Assembly: GCF_900475275.1 (NCBI RefSeq)
Contig: NZ_LS483364.1
Location: forward strand, 1,984,001 to 2,048,000
Source: Streptococcus sanguinis
GTDB lineage: Bacteria > Bacillota > Bacilli > Lactobacillales > Streptococcaceae
Length of the DNA: 64,000 nucleotides
Reading direction: 5' to 3'
The first letter of the stretch is position 1. The number at the start of each line of letters is the position of its first letter. A program made the position numbers and the translations under genes. Positions 39,523 to 49,876 of the stretch are shown here, one piece after another. Under the pieces are notes generated by a model. That model did not search any database, was not told the DNA's origin, and saw nothing but the letters and a program-made list of their open reading frames with translations.

Positions 39523-39936
39523 TTATCGTAGATTGAGATATTCCTCTGCATATTTTTTATAATCCGGCTTTTCCTTGCGGTTCATAGCAAAGAGCATACT
39601 GCCTGTGAGATAGTCATCATCTGAGTCAGGAATTAGCATAATAGCAATATTTTTATCTTTCTCAGGAAAGACGATAGAAAATGTTCCGCCATTATCTTTC
39701 CGAGTCAGGCCGTAATAACTCACTCCATTCTTAAAACCAACTGCATTTTGAGTATACTCATACTCTTCTTCGTTGACAATAATGGTCTTGTCTTTTATTT
39801 CAATGGTCTTTTGTTCACCGCTAGCATCCTGTACATTCCATTTTCCCTGAATTTTGGGACTGCCACTGCAGCCAATTAGGATGAAGAGGGATGAGAGCAC
39901 TACTAACAGCAAAGCTTTTATCTTCTTGTTTTTCAA
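39523..39936 (-). CDS. Small lipoprotein of unknown function
   Basis: A 137-residue protein. The lipoprotein signal peptide is MKNKKIKALLLVVLSSLFIL, then IGC, with Cys23 as the lipidated residue (LIGC lipobox). The mature part is a small domain of mostly strands (IQGKWNVQDASGEQKTIEIK) that resembles lipocalin-like DUF families. It should be tethered to the outer face of the membrane. Monocistronic; function unknown. Confidence 0.8.
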   Translation of the reverse strand: MKNKKIKALLLVVLSSLFILIGCSGSPKIQGKWNVQDASGEQKTIEIKDKTIIVNEEEYEYTQNAVGFKNGVSYYGLTRKDNGGTFSIVFPEKDKNIAIMLIPDSDDDYLTGSMLFAMNRKEKPDYKKYAEEYLNLR

Positions 39937-40105
39937 GTTGTCTTCTCCTTGGTATATAGATTCATGACCATTCTACTATAAAGGCTAAATTTTTGTCAAA
40001 CCTCTTAGAAATCTTCTTCTTGCCACTTTTCCAAAAAATGATATAATTTGAAGAGTGAAGATTACCAAGGGCTTAGCCCTTGTGAGAGAAAGGAAAGAAA
40101 ATCTT

Positions 40106-40405
40106 ATGATGAACATGCAAAGCATGATGAAGCAAGCACAAAAGCTTCAAAAACAAATGGAAAAAGGACAGGCAGAACTAGCTGCAACAGAATTCACCGG
40201 CAAATCAGCCCAAGATTTAGTCGTCGCTAAACTGACAGGCGATAAAAAGGTAGTCAGCATTGACTTCAATCCAGCCGTTGTGGATCCTGAAGATTTGGAA
40301 ACTCTGTCAGAGATGACTGCGCAGGCCCTGAATCACGCGCTGGCTCAGATTGATGATGCTACTCAGAAGAAAATGGGCGCTTTCGCAGGCAAATTGCCAT
40401 TTTAA
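40106..40405 (+). CDS. YbaB/EbfC nucleoid-associated protein
   Basis: A 99-residue protein starting [20 protein letters not shown], the first helix of YbaB/EbfC proteins, followed by [20 protein letters not shown]. The family binds DNA as a dimer. The start at 40106 is preferred over an ATG 17 codons upstream, because AGGAAAG precedes it and the helix begins there. Confidence 0.9.
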   Translation: MMNMQSMMKQAQKLQKQMEKGQAELAATEFTGKSAQDLVVAKLTGDKKVVSIDFNPAVVDPEDLETLSEMTAQALNHALAQIDDATQKKMGAFAGKLPF

Positions 40406-40463
40406 GCAAGATAAATAACCTTCCAACTTGACTAAACATAAGTCAAGCAATACTCGAACCAGC

Positions 40464-40493
40464 AAAAAAGACTGAAGAATCTCAGTCTTTTTT
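40464..40493. terminator. Bidirectional terminator between ybaB and the GDPD gene
   Basis: Stem AAGACTGA with TCAGTCTT between an A-run and a T-run. Confidence 0.88.
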
Positions 40494-40521
40494 GATTTAT
40501 AGTTGTTCCCTCATCAGTCCA

Positions 40522-42276
40522 CTACACAAAATTAAGCAAATCCGCTGCCTTACTCATCAAAAGCAGGGCATAGTCAGGATTGTTCTGCAGTTCCTTGATA
40601 GAGCTTTGCACCAGCTCTAAATCATCGGTAATCATGCCGTCAACACCCAGACGGAAGGATTTGCCAATGCTGTCTGCATCGTTGATGGTCCAGTCATAAA
40701 GCTTCTTATCCGTCGTCCATAGCTTATCGACAAAGTTTTCATCGAGGGTTGAGTACTCCATCGTATAGCCGGAAGCCTGTGTTCGTGGGAAAATAGTATT
40801 GTAGGGCAGGATAAAGAAGGTCGGTATGCTCTCATCATACTGGACTGTCTTGTCAATAACCTGGTAGTCCAAGGACTGAATCTGGTGGCCATAAACCTTG
40901 ATATTGGCTCCGTATTGGCTCAGGAAACGGTCCATCATATCGTCTGAATCCAAGCTGCTGGTCTTGATTTCTATCAAGAGTCGCTGGCCCATTTGATTGG
41001 CTCGTTTGAGATAAGCATCAAAGCTTGAAATTTTGGCAGTGTGTCCATTTTCTGAAATATCTAAAGCCGTCAGCTCTTGCAGAGTCAGCTCTTGCGGTTT
41101 AGCATCAACGCCGGCCAAGGCTTTTAGATTGGCATCGTGCATCATGACAAACTGGCCATCCTTGGTCTCCTGTACATCCATTTCGATATAATCCGGCTTG
41201 AGCAGAACTGTCTTCTCAAGCGACTCAACCGTATTCTGGACACCATTTCCCTGCGAAACTCCACGGTGTGAGATGGTCAGAGGGACATTTTCCAAGGGCA
41301 GATTGAGATAGACAAATCCTTCAAGGGCAAAGACAGAGCTAGTGACCAAAAGGATAAACCAGCGCATGAGAGGCAGGCCTTTCCTGTAGCGGTACTCAGA
41401 CAGCTTGCTGTCTGTCAGAAAAGCCACAAACTTAATCAGAAAGTAGGCTACCATGAAGTAATAAGCAAGCTTGATGAGGCAGTAATTGACAACCGCTGCT
41501 ATCAAGGCTATCTGATTGGACTGGCCATCCGCATACTGCTGCAACATCAAAATCGGAATGCTGCATAAAAGAAAGAAGAGAAAGCTCTTGGCCAGTATCC
41601 AAAAGAGCTGCCAAGTATAGCGAATCAAGTGCCCCTTGGTCTTCTCCAAACTATACCTAATCGCATCTCGTAGGCGGAAATGCTCAAAAAAGAGCTTGGG
41701 CAGGGCAAACATCAGGCGGACAGCTATCAAAAAAAGCAGAAAACCTAAAGCATAGATTGATAATTTCATCCATAAGGCCGTCTTGAGATAGGTCACGATA
41801 AATTCTGGAATCAGAATTTTATTCAAGTAGTAGATTTTGAGAATTTGCCGCAGAAAGGGAAAGATAAAGCCCATATACAGTGCAATGAAGAGGACCTTAC
41901 TGGGCCGGGCATAGCGAATCAGCGAACCGCTGTCTTTGAAACTTTTCTTAATAAACTGAAAGGCGCTGCGTTCTTCCTCGTCCAGAAGATTGCGGAGCCC
42001 CATAAATATCAGTCCAATCTGAAAATAAGCGATAAAGAGATTGACCGCAAAAAGCGCTAGAAAGGCTAAGCCAACCCAGACATTTGAAGTCAGAACCTTC
42101 AGGGCATTTGTATAAGATAAGAAGAGGTAGCCTGTCTGCTTGAGCAGAGCTTCTGCTGCAAAGGAGTTGAAAGGCACCCAGGCCAGCTCCATGAGCATAA
42201 AGACTGTGAAAAAGAGCAACAGAATTTTATCAAGATTACGATAGAGACGTAAAAGTCCCAGTCTTTGTGATTTCAT
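40522..42276 (-). CDS. Membrane-anchored glycerophosphodiester phosphodiesterase
   Basis: A 584-residue protein. The first ~330 residues hold about eight membrane helices (the 'membrane domain of GDPD' family). The C-terminal ~250 residues form a GDPD TIM barrel with ISHRGVSQGNGVQNTVESLE, PDYIEMDVQETKDGQFVMMHD and LLIEIK, which supply the metal- and acid-base residues. It hydrolyses glycerophosphodiesters, from lipid turnover or possibly teichoic acid, probably outside the membrane. Monocistronic. Confidence 0.9.
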   Translation of the reverse strand: MKSQRLGLLRLYRNLDKILLLFFTVFMLMELAWVPFNSFAAEALLKQTGYLFLSYTNALKVLTSNVWVGLAFLALFAVNLFIAYFQIGLIFMGLRNLLDEEERSAFQFIKKSFKDSGSLIRYARPSKVLFIALYMGFIFPFLRQILKIYYLNKILIPEFIVTYLKTALWMKLSIYALGFLLFLIAVRLMFALPKLFFEHFRLRDAIRYSLEKTKGHLIRYTWQLFWILAKSFLFFLLCSIPILMLQQYADGQSNQIALIAAVVNYCLIKLAYYFMVAYFLIKFVAFLTDSKLSEYRYRKGLPLMRWFILLVTSSVFALEGFVYLNLPLENVPLTISHRGVSQGNGVQNTVESLEKTVLLKPDYIEMDVQETKDGQFVMMHDANLKALAGVDAKPQELTLQELTALDISENGHTAKISSFDAYLKRANQMGQRLLIEIKTSSLDSDDMMDRFLSQYGANIKVYGHQIQSLDYQVIDKTVQYDESIPTFFILPYNTIFPRTQASGYTMEYSTLDENFVDKLWTTDKKLYDWTINDADSIGKSFRLGVDGMITDDLELVQSSIKELQNNPDYALLLMSKAADLLNFV

Positions 42277-42331
42277 TTTCTTCCTTTATGTTGTGAATAA
42301 TACAAAACTTGCTAAAAAGCGATTCTTATTT

Positions 42332-42362
42332 AAAACAAGGTTGAGACAGATGTCCCAACCTT
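42332..42362 (-). terminator. Terminator of rocS
   Basis: Stem AAGGTTGGGACA with TGTCTCAACCTT on the minus strand, then GTTTTAAAT. Confidence 0.82.
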
Positions 42363-42366
42363 ATTT

Positions 42367-42861
42367 TTATTTTCCAAATAGACGTGCCCAGAAGCCCTTT
42401 CTTTCTTGCTCCTGCACCTTTTCCTTGGCTTCATCCAACTCCAACAGCAAGGTTTCACGCTCATTCATAGCCTTAGCTGTCAGCTGCTGCTGTTGGTCCA
42501 GCTGCTTGTCCTTTTCAGCAATCTGAACATCCTTTATGCGCAGCTGCTCATCTTTCTTAGCCAGTTGGCTGTCCTTGGCCTTAAGCTGCTCATAGAGACG
42601 CACAATCTCAGCATTTTTTTCATCCACCAAGATTTCCATCAGCTCGCGTTGCTTCACATCTTCGCTAACAGGTTCATCTTCAAAAATAGTTTTCTTATAA
42701 ATCTCTTCCAGCTTAATCAAGCCGCTGCGGGTCACCACCGTGACTCCTTTTTCATTCTTTTCCGTATCTTCTGGCGGCAGTGCCTTGACACGATTGTTAA
42801 TCGCCTGGCGGCTAACTCCAAGAATCTCGGCTAACTCGCTGACTGTCTTTTCAATTGCCAT
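42367..42861 (-). CDS. rocS: RocS-like chromosome segregation protein
   Basis: A 164-residue protein with three parts: an N-terminal helix-turn-helix (TVSELAEILGVSRQAINNRV, residues 5-24), a long Gln/Lys-rich coiled coil (about 80-150), and a C-terminal amphipathic tail KGFWARLFGK that looks membrane-binding. This matches the pneumococcal RocS layout, in which the protein binds DNA and membrane and couples segregation to capsule and cell-cycle control. The name rests on architecture. Confidence 0.8.
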   Translation of the reverse strand: MAIEKTVSELAEILGVSRQAINNRVKALPPEDTEKNEKGVTVVTRSGLIKLEEIYKKTIFEDEPVSEDVKQRELMEILVDEKNAEIVRLYEQLKAKDSQLAKKDEQLRIKDVQIAEKDKQLDQQQQLTAKAMNERETLLLELDEAKEKVQEQERKGFWARLFGK

Positions 42862-44337
<1,476 letters not shown>

Positions 44338-44362
44338 TTGGGAAAATATTTAAAAGTAATTA

Positions 44363-44399
44363 AAAAAAGTGGTCGAGGTACACTCTCGACCACTTTTTA
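44363..44399. terminator. Bidirectional terminator
   Basis: Stem AAAAAGTGGTCGAG with CTCGACCACTTTTT, between the flavoprotein gene and the convergent TipA-like regulator. Confidence 0.92.
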
Positions 44400-45137
44400 T
44401 TCTGCATTTGTCCGAACATAAGCCGCAATCACATCTGCTGTGTACTGGGCAGTTCCTAGTCCGAATTGATCGATATTCTTCTTGAATTCTGGATTGTGGA
44501 CATAGCCCTGACCGATGTGGGCAAAGACTTGCAGTGAGCAGTCAAAGCCAAAAGTGCGAATGGCTTGTAAGAGACGTGTAGCCTGCTCTTGATTTTCCGC
44601 TGCTTCAACTGGCAAGCCTTGTTGCATATTCTCTGCCAGACTTTGAAAAACTTGATTGAAGGCTGCGGCAGATTCTTCTTCCCGTCCATTTTGACGAGTC
44701 AATGCTTCTGCCATGACTTCTTGCCCGTATTCTTTGACAGCTTCTTGATGGTATTTTTGATTGTCTTCGTAGGTAAAACCTGCGAATTTTTCTTTCATTG
44801 TCATCTTTCTTTCTCCCTTTTCATCTTGGATGGTTTTTTGCAAGGTGGAAATCAAGGTATCCAAGCGGTCTCTTTCCTGCTTCAAATACTCTAATTGCCT
44901 AACCAGATGCGGCAATAAAGTCTGTTCATCCTGACTCAGCAGCTCTGCTATTTTCTCCAAAGAAAACCCCAGATACTTATAGTAAAGGATGACCTGCAGC
45001 CTCTCTAAATCAGCTTGGCTGTATATCCGATAGCCATTTTCTAATTTGTCAGGGACTAAAAGTCCGATTTTGTCGTAATGATGCAGGGTTTTGACAGAGA
45101 CTCCCGAAAGCTGCGCAGCTTCTTTGATATGGTACAT
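44397..45137 (-). CDS. TipA-like MerR-family transcriptional activator
   Basis: A 246-residue regulator. The MerR winged helix-turn-helix is MYHIKEAAQLSGVSVKTLHH, then YDKIGLLVPDKLENGYRIYS; a dimerisation coiled coil (about 75-115) leads to a TipAS-type antibiotic-recognition domain (about 125-246, EKFAGFTYEDNQKYHQEAVK). Relatives (TipAL, Mta, SkgA) bind large cyclic peptide or other drugs and activate promoters. A second Met at about residue 118 (MTMKEKFAGF) could give a TipAS-like short form. Start 45137 has AAGGAGG six bases upstream. Its promoter is autoregulatory in form. Confidence 0.88.
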   Translation of the reverse strand: MYHIKEAAQLSGVSVKTLHHYDKIGLLVPDKLENGYRIYSQADLERLQVILYYKYLGFSLEKIAELLSQDEQTLLPHLVRQLEYLKQERDRLDTLISTLQKTIQDEKGERKMTMKEKFAGFTYEDNQKYHQEAVKEYGQEVMAEALTRQNGREEESAAAFNQVFQSLAENMQQGLPVEAAENQEQATRLLQAIRTFGFDCSLQVFAHIGQGYVHNPEFKKNIDQFGLGTAQYTADVIAAYVRTNAE

Positions 45138-45158
45138 GATAGACCTCCTTACCACTAT

Positions 45159-45189
45159 AGTATAAGCCCTGACCTAAGGTCAGGGTCAA
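45159..45189 (-). promoter_or_regulatory. MerR-type autoregulated promoter with perfect dyad
   Basis: Minus-strand -35 TTGACC (45184-45189), 19-bp spacer, -10 TATACT (45159-45164). Centred in the spacer is CCCTGACCT-A-AGGTCAGGG (45167-45185), a perfect 9+1+9 dyad. This is the canonical MerR activator layout. The same -10, spacer length and left half site recur at 2364-2394. Confidence 0.88.
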
Positions 45190-45241
45190 GCTTTTTTAGA
45201 AATTTTTTTAACCGCCTTAGAGTTTCCAAAGCGGCTAGTAT

Positions 45242-45988
45242 TTATTTGCGAGAAACCATAGCAATAAAGCCCAGTTTTTCCTGATTCTTTTGGAACATCT
45301 TAAACATCTTCATAAATTGACTGTAGTTTTCTTTTTTAAGGGCATTGAAGCAAATTTTCAGAGTGCCGCCTAGTCCTTCGTCATATATCATCCCTCGAAG
45401 GCTCATCAAGGTCATTTCACCGACAAAGGTGTCCACACGGTCAAAAGCATGAGAACGTGCCAGCTGAATCCAAGATCCCTCGGTTAGAGGCCCCACATTG
45501 ACATTAATCGCACGAGATAGCTCTTCCCGGACATTCTCATCTTTTTGCTTGAGCATGACGTCGTGGGTGAGGAGCACTCCACCTGGCTTCAGCACCCGGT
45601 AGTACTCATCCATACATTTGGCCTTCCCCTTATCCGTCTGCATGGTCAGCATGGCTTCATTGATAACAATATCAAAAGAATTGTCATCATAAGGCAGCTT
45701 CATAGCATTAGCCTGCTCAAATGTGACGAGTTCACTCACACCAGCCTTGTCTCCATTAAGCTTAGCCTGAGCCAGCGCAGCCTTATCCAAATCAACTGCA
45801 GTAATTTGGCAGCCATATTTTTTAGCTAGCTCGATTGTTGTGGTCCCCATATTACAGGCAACCTCTAGAACTTTCTTATCGCTGGAAAAATGCCCCTGCT
45901 CAATCAGCCAGTCCGTTGCCAGCTTGCCACCGGGACGAAGGCGTTTCTTTCCTAATTTTGCTAAAAATTTATGACCTGCTTCTGCCAT
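45242..45988 (-). CDS. SAM-dependent class I methyltransferase
   Basis: A 248-residue methyltransferase. SAM-binding motif I is VLEVACNMGTTTIELAKKYG, followed by ITAVDLD, NSFDIVINEAMLTM and YYRVLKPGGVLLTHDVM. The UbiE/COQ5-like layout suggests a small-molecule substrate, but none is indicated. It stands alone, upstream of the tipA-like gene in the same direction with about 85 bases between its stop and that gene's promoter. Confidence 0.85.
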   Translation of the reverse strand: MAEAGHKFLAKLGKKRLRPGGKLATDWLIEQGHFSSDKKVLEVACNMGTTTIELAKKYGCQITAVDLDKAALAQAKLNGDKAGVSELVTFEQANAMKLPYDDNSFDIVINEAMLTMQTDKGKAKCMDEYYRVLKPGGVLLTHDVMLKQKDENVREELSRAINVNVGPLTEGSWIQLARSHAFDRVDTFVGEMTLMSLRGMIYDEGLGGTLKICFNALKKENYSQFMKMFKMFQKNQEKLGFIAMVSRK

Positions 45989-46063
45989 TTCCGAACCTCC
46001 ATGATTTTTATTGCTTCCATTATAGCATAAAATATTATATTTTCAGATAATTCTTAGAATTTA

Positions 46064-46090
46064 ACAAAAAAACAGACCGATTCAATCTGT
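46064..46090 (-). terminator. Terminator of the azlC-azlD end of the operon
   Basis: Stem ACAGA with TCTGT and inner weak pairs, followed on the minus strand by a run of seven T. Confidence 0.7.
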
Positions 46091-46101
46091 CTTGTATCTC
46101 T

Positions 46102-46440
46102 TTACAGCCCAAGAAATCCAGCCAGATAGCGCAGCAAGGCCACCAAGACTACACCAAATACAACAGTTGCAATTAAGTTCTTATACTTAAAAGCCACATA
46201 GCTAGTCGGAAAAACAGCCATTAAATCCAGCCATTTAAAACTCGGCAGCTGACCTGTTTTAGCATTGGTGACACTAGACAGGATAAGGGCAAAGATAATG
46301 GAAACTGGCAAATATTTGAGGAAACGCTCTACCATAGGCGGAAGCCCCTTGTACTTGACTAGGATAAAGGGCAAAACCCGTGGAATCCAAGTGACTAGAG
46401 CTGACAAAAGAATAACCAGCAAAATATATTTACTTATCAT
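46102..46440 (-). CDS. azlD: AzlD-family branched-chain amino acid export subunit
   Basis: A 112-residue protein with four membrane helices and the AzlD start ILLVILLSALVTWIPRVLPF. It works with AzlC in export of branched-chain amino acids. It overlaps the azlC stop by 11 bases. Confidence 0.88.
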   Translation of the reverse strand: MISKYILLVILLSALVTWIPRVLPFILVKYKGLPPMVERFLKYLPVSIIFALILSSVTNAKTGQLPSFKWLDLMAVFPTSYVAFKYKNLIATVVFGVVLVALLRYLAGFLGL

Positions 46441-47125
46441 CCAAAATCACCCCCACTGTACAGCCTAGCAAGGTTGCAAAAAGCACCGCCAGCGAATTTT
46501 GAAGCAGCATAGTTAGGACTAAGTAGGCAAGACCCACCACACCTAAGACCAAAAAGAGCTTCTTTATCTTGACTCGTCGCAGCATGATTGTAAACTGAGA
46601 AGAGAAAATGCCAATAAACATGGCGACTAGGGCAAAGTCCAGGCCAAAGCTCTCAGGATTGGGCAGAAGGGCACCAAGGGCTGTTCCCAAAACAGATCCC
46701 AAGATCCAAGCAGTATAACCCATGAAATTGTTACCCATCATCCAGCTGGCAGCAATCTCTTTTGTATGCACCTGCTCCCCCATCAAGACTCCATAAGATT
46801 CATCTGTTAAAAAAGACCCAATGACAATGTTCTGCATCAAGCTAGACTTACGAAAAAGAGTTGATGCATGCAGACAGAGCAGAAGATGCCGAATATTGAT
46901 GAGAAAAACAGTCAGTGCAATGGCTAAGACCGGCGCCTGCTGGGTAAATAAACCAATCATGGCAAACTGGGCACTGCCGGCATAAACCAAAATACTCATC
47001 AGCCCCATCTCCAAGGGATTCATATAGGGTGCCGCCATGATGCCACAGGCTAGGCCAATCCCAATATAGCCCAGAGCCGTTGGCACTGCCGCCTGTGCCC
47101 CCTGTTTAAATGTCTGCCCGCGCAT
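46430..47125 (-). CDS. azlC: AzlC-family branched-chain amino acid export protein
   Basis: A 231-residue membrane protein with LGYIGIGLACGIMAAPYMNP, SILVYAGSAQFAMIGLF and IGSFLTDESYGVLMGEQ, which are AzlC features. It forms a two-component exporter with AzlD. It begins 9 bases after tsaD stops, so it is probably the distal part of the marR-tsaB-rimI-tsaD transcript. Confidence 0.9.
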   Translation of the reverse strand: MRGQTFKQGAQAAVPTALGYIGIGLACGIMAAPYMNPLEMGLMSILVYAGSAQFAMIGLFTQQAPVLAIALTVFLINIRHLLLCLHASTLFRKSSLMQNIVIGSFLTDESYGVLMGEQVHTKEIAASWMMGNNFMGYTAWILGSVLGTALGALLPNPESFGLDFALVAMFIGIFSSQFTIMLRRVKIKKLFLVLGVVGLAYLVLTMLLQNSLAVLFATLLGCTVGVILDDK

Positions 47126-47134
47126 TCTTCTCCT

Positions 47135-48145
47135 TTACTCCATCGTTTCAAAAGCCAGACTTGGCTTAGCATTGAGGTCCAAACTGGCAAAATTCTTCTT
47201 ATTCCACTCACTGACACTGGCATAGGCAATCATACCAGCATTGTCACCGCAGAGCCGCAGAGGCGGAATGATCACCTTAACATCCTGAATCTCAGCTGCC
47301 AAACGTTCTCTCAGGCCTTGATTGGCCGCAACACCGCCCGCTATGACCAGAGTCTGGACTGGATATTTTTCCAGCGCTTTTTTAGTCTTGGCCATGAGAA
47401 TATCCATGACCGCTGCCTGAAAGCTTTCTGACAAGTCTTGATTAGACAAGTACTCTCCTTTTTGTTGGGCATTGTGGTGCAGATTGATAAAGGCTGACTT
47501 GAGACCGGAAAAAGAAAATTCCAGATTGTCTTCCTTGATCATTGCTCGCGGAAAATCATAAATATCCTGTCCTTGATGAGCCAGCTGATCAATCTCCCGA
47601 CCTGCTGGATAGGTCAGGCCCATAACGCGACCGACTTTGTCATAGGCTTCACCGACCGCATCATCGCGAGTTTCCCCCACAATCTTATAGTCACCAGCCT
47701 GACTGACATAGACCAGCTCAGTATGGCCGCCACTGACCAAGAGAGCCAGCAAGGGAAATTCCAAGGGCTCCACGCTCTCGGCTGCCATCAGGTGTCCAGC
47801 CATATGATTGACCGGAATCAAGGGAATATCATGAGCCCAAGCAAAGGACTTGGCCGCTGCCAAGCCGACCAGAAGCGCCCCGACTAGACCAGGACCATAG
47901 GTAACGGCCACTGCTGTGACCTGCTCCTCGCTAATCCCTGCTTCTGCCAAGGCCTCCTCAATGCAAACCGTAATGACCTCTACATGATGACGGCTGGCCA
48001 CTTCCGGTACCACTCCGCCAAAACGCTTGTGGCTCTCAATCTGACTGGCAATGACATTGCTCAAAAGCTCGGTTTCATTCTTTAGAACCGCCACACTAGT
48101 CTCGTCACAAGACGTCTCAAAAGCTAAAATATATCTATCTTTCAT
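47135..48145 (-). CDS. tsaD: tRNA threonylcarbamoyladenosine synthase subunit TsaD
   Basis: A 336-residue ASKHA-fold protein. [20 protein letters not shown] at the start, the metal-binding HMAGHLMAA (HxxxH) and [10 protein letters not shown] are family motifs. It transfers the threonylcarbamoyl group to A37 of ANN-decoding tRNAs together with TsaB and TsaE. It overlaps rimI by 11 bases. Confidence 0.96.
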   Translation of the reverse strand: MKDRYILAFETSCDETSVAVLKNETELLSNVIASQIESHKRFGGVVPEVASRHHVEVITVCIEEALAEAGISEEQVTAVAVTYGPGLVGALLVGLAAAKSFAWAHDIPLIPVNHMAGHLMAAESVEPLEFPLLALLVSGGHTELVYVSQAGDYKIVGETRDDAVGEAYDKVGRVMGLTYPAGREIDQLAHQGQDIYDFPRAMIKEDNLEFSFSGLKSAFINLHHNAQQKGEYLSNQDLSESFQAAVMDILMAKTKKALEKYPVQTLVIAGGVAANQGLRERLAAEIQDVKVIIPPLRLCGDNAGMIAYASVSEWNKKNFASLDLNAKPSLAFETME

Positions 48146-48587
48146 GCTTCTCTCTTTTCATGACAATCGCATCTTCCACCGGAGCATGGTAGTAGGCCTT
48201 CCGCCGAACGATTTTTTCAAATTTTTCTTTTTTGTAAAATAGCAGAGCTGGCTTGTTGGACTCCCTCACTTCGAGGAAAATTTCTTTGTCTGCTGGCAAA
48301 AAGTCAAACAAGGCTGTCGCGATTTTCTGTCCCTGATAGTTAGGCAATACAGCAATCTGCAGAACTTCTGCTTCAAAGTCTGTATCCTGCCAGACTAAAA
48401 AGCCGACAAGCTGACTCCCATCTTCTGCTAGCGCACATCTATTCACATTCGAGAGCAGGACCTCTTCCAATTGACCCACAGTCCAAGGGCTGACCGCATA
48501 GACTGCAAGTAAGAGCTGTTCCAGCTCTTCTGCTAGAACTGCCACGTCCACATCCGAGCTGTCGCTCCATTTTCTCAACTTAATCAT
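48135..48587 (-). CDS. rimI: Ribosomal-protein-alanine N-acetyltransferase RimI
   Basis: A 150-residue GNAT protein with [20 protein letters not shown] (acetyl-CoA loop) and [20 protein letters not shown]. Its place between tsaB and tsaD is the standard one for RimI, which acetylates the N-terminus of ribosomal protein S18. Both ends overlap the neighbours. Confidence 0.9.
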   Translation of the reverse strand: MIKLRKWSDSSDVDVAVLAEELEQLLLAVYAVSPWTVGQLEEVLLSNVNRCALAEDGSQLVGFLVWQDTDFEAEVLQIAVLPNYQGQKIATALFDFLPADKEIFLEVRESNKPALLFYKKEKFEKIVRRKAYYHAPVEDAIVMKREKHER

Positions 48588-49270
48588 AGGCGCTGAATGT
48601 AAGAATTACTGGATTCCTGGTGGGTCTTGAGCCAATTTTCCTCGGCTTCTACCCGCTTGAGATAGTTAGGAACAAAGTCATGAATAGACTGGGCTGGCAG
48701 GTCTAAACCGAGACGACCAATAGCTGCCGCATCTGGTAAAGTCGGCTGAACCGATACCCCAGGAAGAGCAGCTTCAATTTGCTCCGCAAACACTGCAGTC
48801 TCTCCGACAAAGGTGACTGGCTGATCAGCAACGCCAGCTATTTCCAAAACCTCTGCCAATGGCAGATGAGCCTCCGGCCGTACAGACTGACCAGACTGAT
48901 AAAAGCCAGCATAGACATTATTGCGGCGGGCATCCATGACAGGAATGACCAAACCTTCCACCTGCTCTGGGACTAAAGCCAGCAAACTAGACACACCGAC
49001 CAGCTCAATCTTGAGGGTATGAGCCAGAGTCTTGGCTGTCGCCACCGCCATTCGCAGACCTGTGTAGCTGCCCGGACCCTGAGCAACTACGATACGATCC
49101 AAATCCGTCGGCTTCATGTCCAGACTATTCATCAGAAAATCAATAGCCGGCATCAGGGTAATGCTGTGGTTTTTCTTTATATTTAAAGTCATCTGCGCCA
49201 GCAAGGTCTCGTCCTCTAAAATCGCGAGCGTCAGCGCCTTACTTGACGTATCAAAAGCTGCAATCTTCAT
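48584..49270 (-). CDS. tsaB: tRNA threonylcarbamoyladenosine synthase subunit TsaB
   Basis: A 228-residue ASKHA-fold partner of TsaD. AAFDTSSKALTLAILEDETL at the start and IVVAQGPGSYTGLRMAVATA are the family signatures. It scaffolds TsaD and TsaE in the t6A complex. It lies 9 bases after marR, with which it is cotranscribed. Confidence 0.95.
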   Translation of the reverse strand: MKIAAFDTSSKALTLAILEDETLLAQMTLNIKKNHSITLMPAIDFLMNSLDMKPTDLDRIVVAQGPGSYTGLRMAVATAKTLAHTLKIELVGVSSLLALVPEQVEGLVIPVMDARRNNVYAGFYQSGQSVRPEAHLPLAEVLEIAGVADQPVTFVGETAVFAEQIEAALPGVSVQPTLPDAAAIGRLGLDLPAQSIHDFVPNYLKRVEAEENWLKTHQESSNSYIQRL

Positions 49271-49279
49271 GCTTATCCT

Positions 49280-49744
49280 CTATTTTTCCTCTTGCCGCCA
49301 AAGTGAGCGGCGTTTTAATTTGTCTTCGTAGAAACTATCTACCAAAAATTCCTCTAAAATCTGGCTAAAAGCCTCCAAATTAGGCACTTGCTGCGCCAAG
49401 TGTTTTCCAAAAATCGCTTCTTGCTCAGCAATCTTGGGCAGCAAATCCGCTCCAGCAGCAGTCAAGCTCAAGCGAGAACTGCGCTTGTCCTTGCTAGAAA
49501 TTTCCTTCTTGACCAAGCCTTTTTTAATCAAAGCCTGCACCAAGCGACTAGGGCTTTTTTCCTCACAAATCAGGGATTCCCCCAAGCCCTTGAGAGACAG
49601 CGGAGCATGTTCGCCCAAAACGAGCAAGACCTCGCTTTGATTGGGCGTAATTCCCAAAGGCTCTAGCAACTTCCCATATTCTCTCGTCGCTAAGCTCTCT
49701 GCACTTCTAAACAAATAGCCAAATCGAATTCCTTCTGCTACCAC
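49280..49744 (-). CDS. MarR-family transcriptional regulator
   Basis: A 154-residue winged-helix regulator: LGITPNQSEVLLVLGEHAPL, then SLKGLGESLICEEKSPSRLV as recognition helices and KKEISSKDKRSSRLSLTAAG as wing. It begins with GTG (49742-49744), with AAAGGAG six bases upstream. A perfect 24-bp palindrome at 49834-49857, in the divergent SDR promoter, is the obvious candidate operator. It leads the tsaB-rimI-tsaD genes, so its own control may touch t6A synthesis. Confidence 0.88.
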   Translation of the reverse strand: MVAEGIRFGYLFRSAESLATREYGKLLEPLGITPNQSEVLLVLGEHAPLSLKGLGESLICEEKSPSRLVQALIKKGLVKKEISSKDKRSSRLSLTAAGADLLPKIAEQEAIFGKHLAQQVPNLEAFSQILEEFLVDSFYEDKLKRRSLWRQEEK

Positions 49745-49801
49745 GCTGCTCTCCTTTCAAAAATCACTTCTATACTATTTTACACTAGATTAGGTAAATT
49801 G

Positions 49802-49857
49802 TTGACAATTTTAGTTAAAAAATATAAAATCTTAAATAGATGATATATCATCTATTT
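49802..49857 (+). promoter_or_regulatory. SDR-gene promoter with perfect 24-bp palindromic operator
   Basis: -35 TTGACA (49802-49807), 17 bp, -10 TAAAAT (49825-49830). Immediately downstream, over the predicted start site, AAATAGATGATA with its exact reverse complement (49834-49857) makes a perfect palindrome. This is a typical MarR-type site and would block initiation when bound. Confidence 0.82.
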
Positions 49858-49876
49858 GCAAAAGGAGGAAAAACGG

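Noticed and set aside
49834..49857. Perfect palindrome as a terminator
   Set aside because: It lies just downstream of a good promoter, has no loop or T-run and precedes an RBS; an operator fits better.
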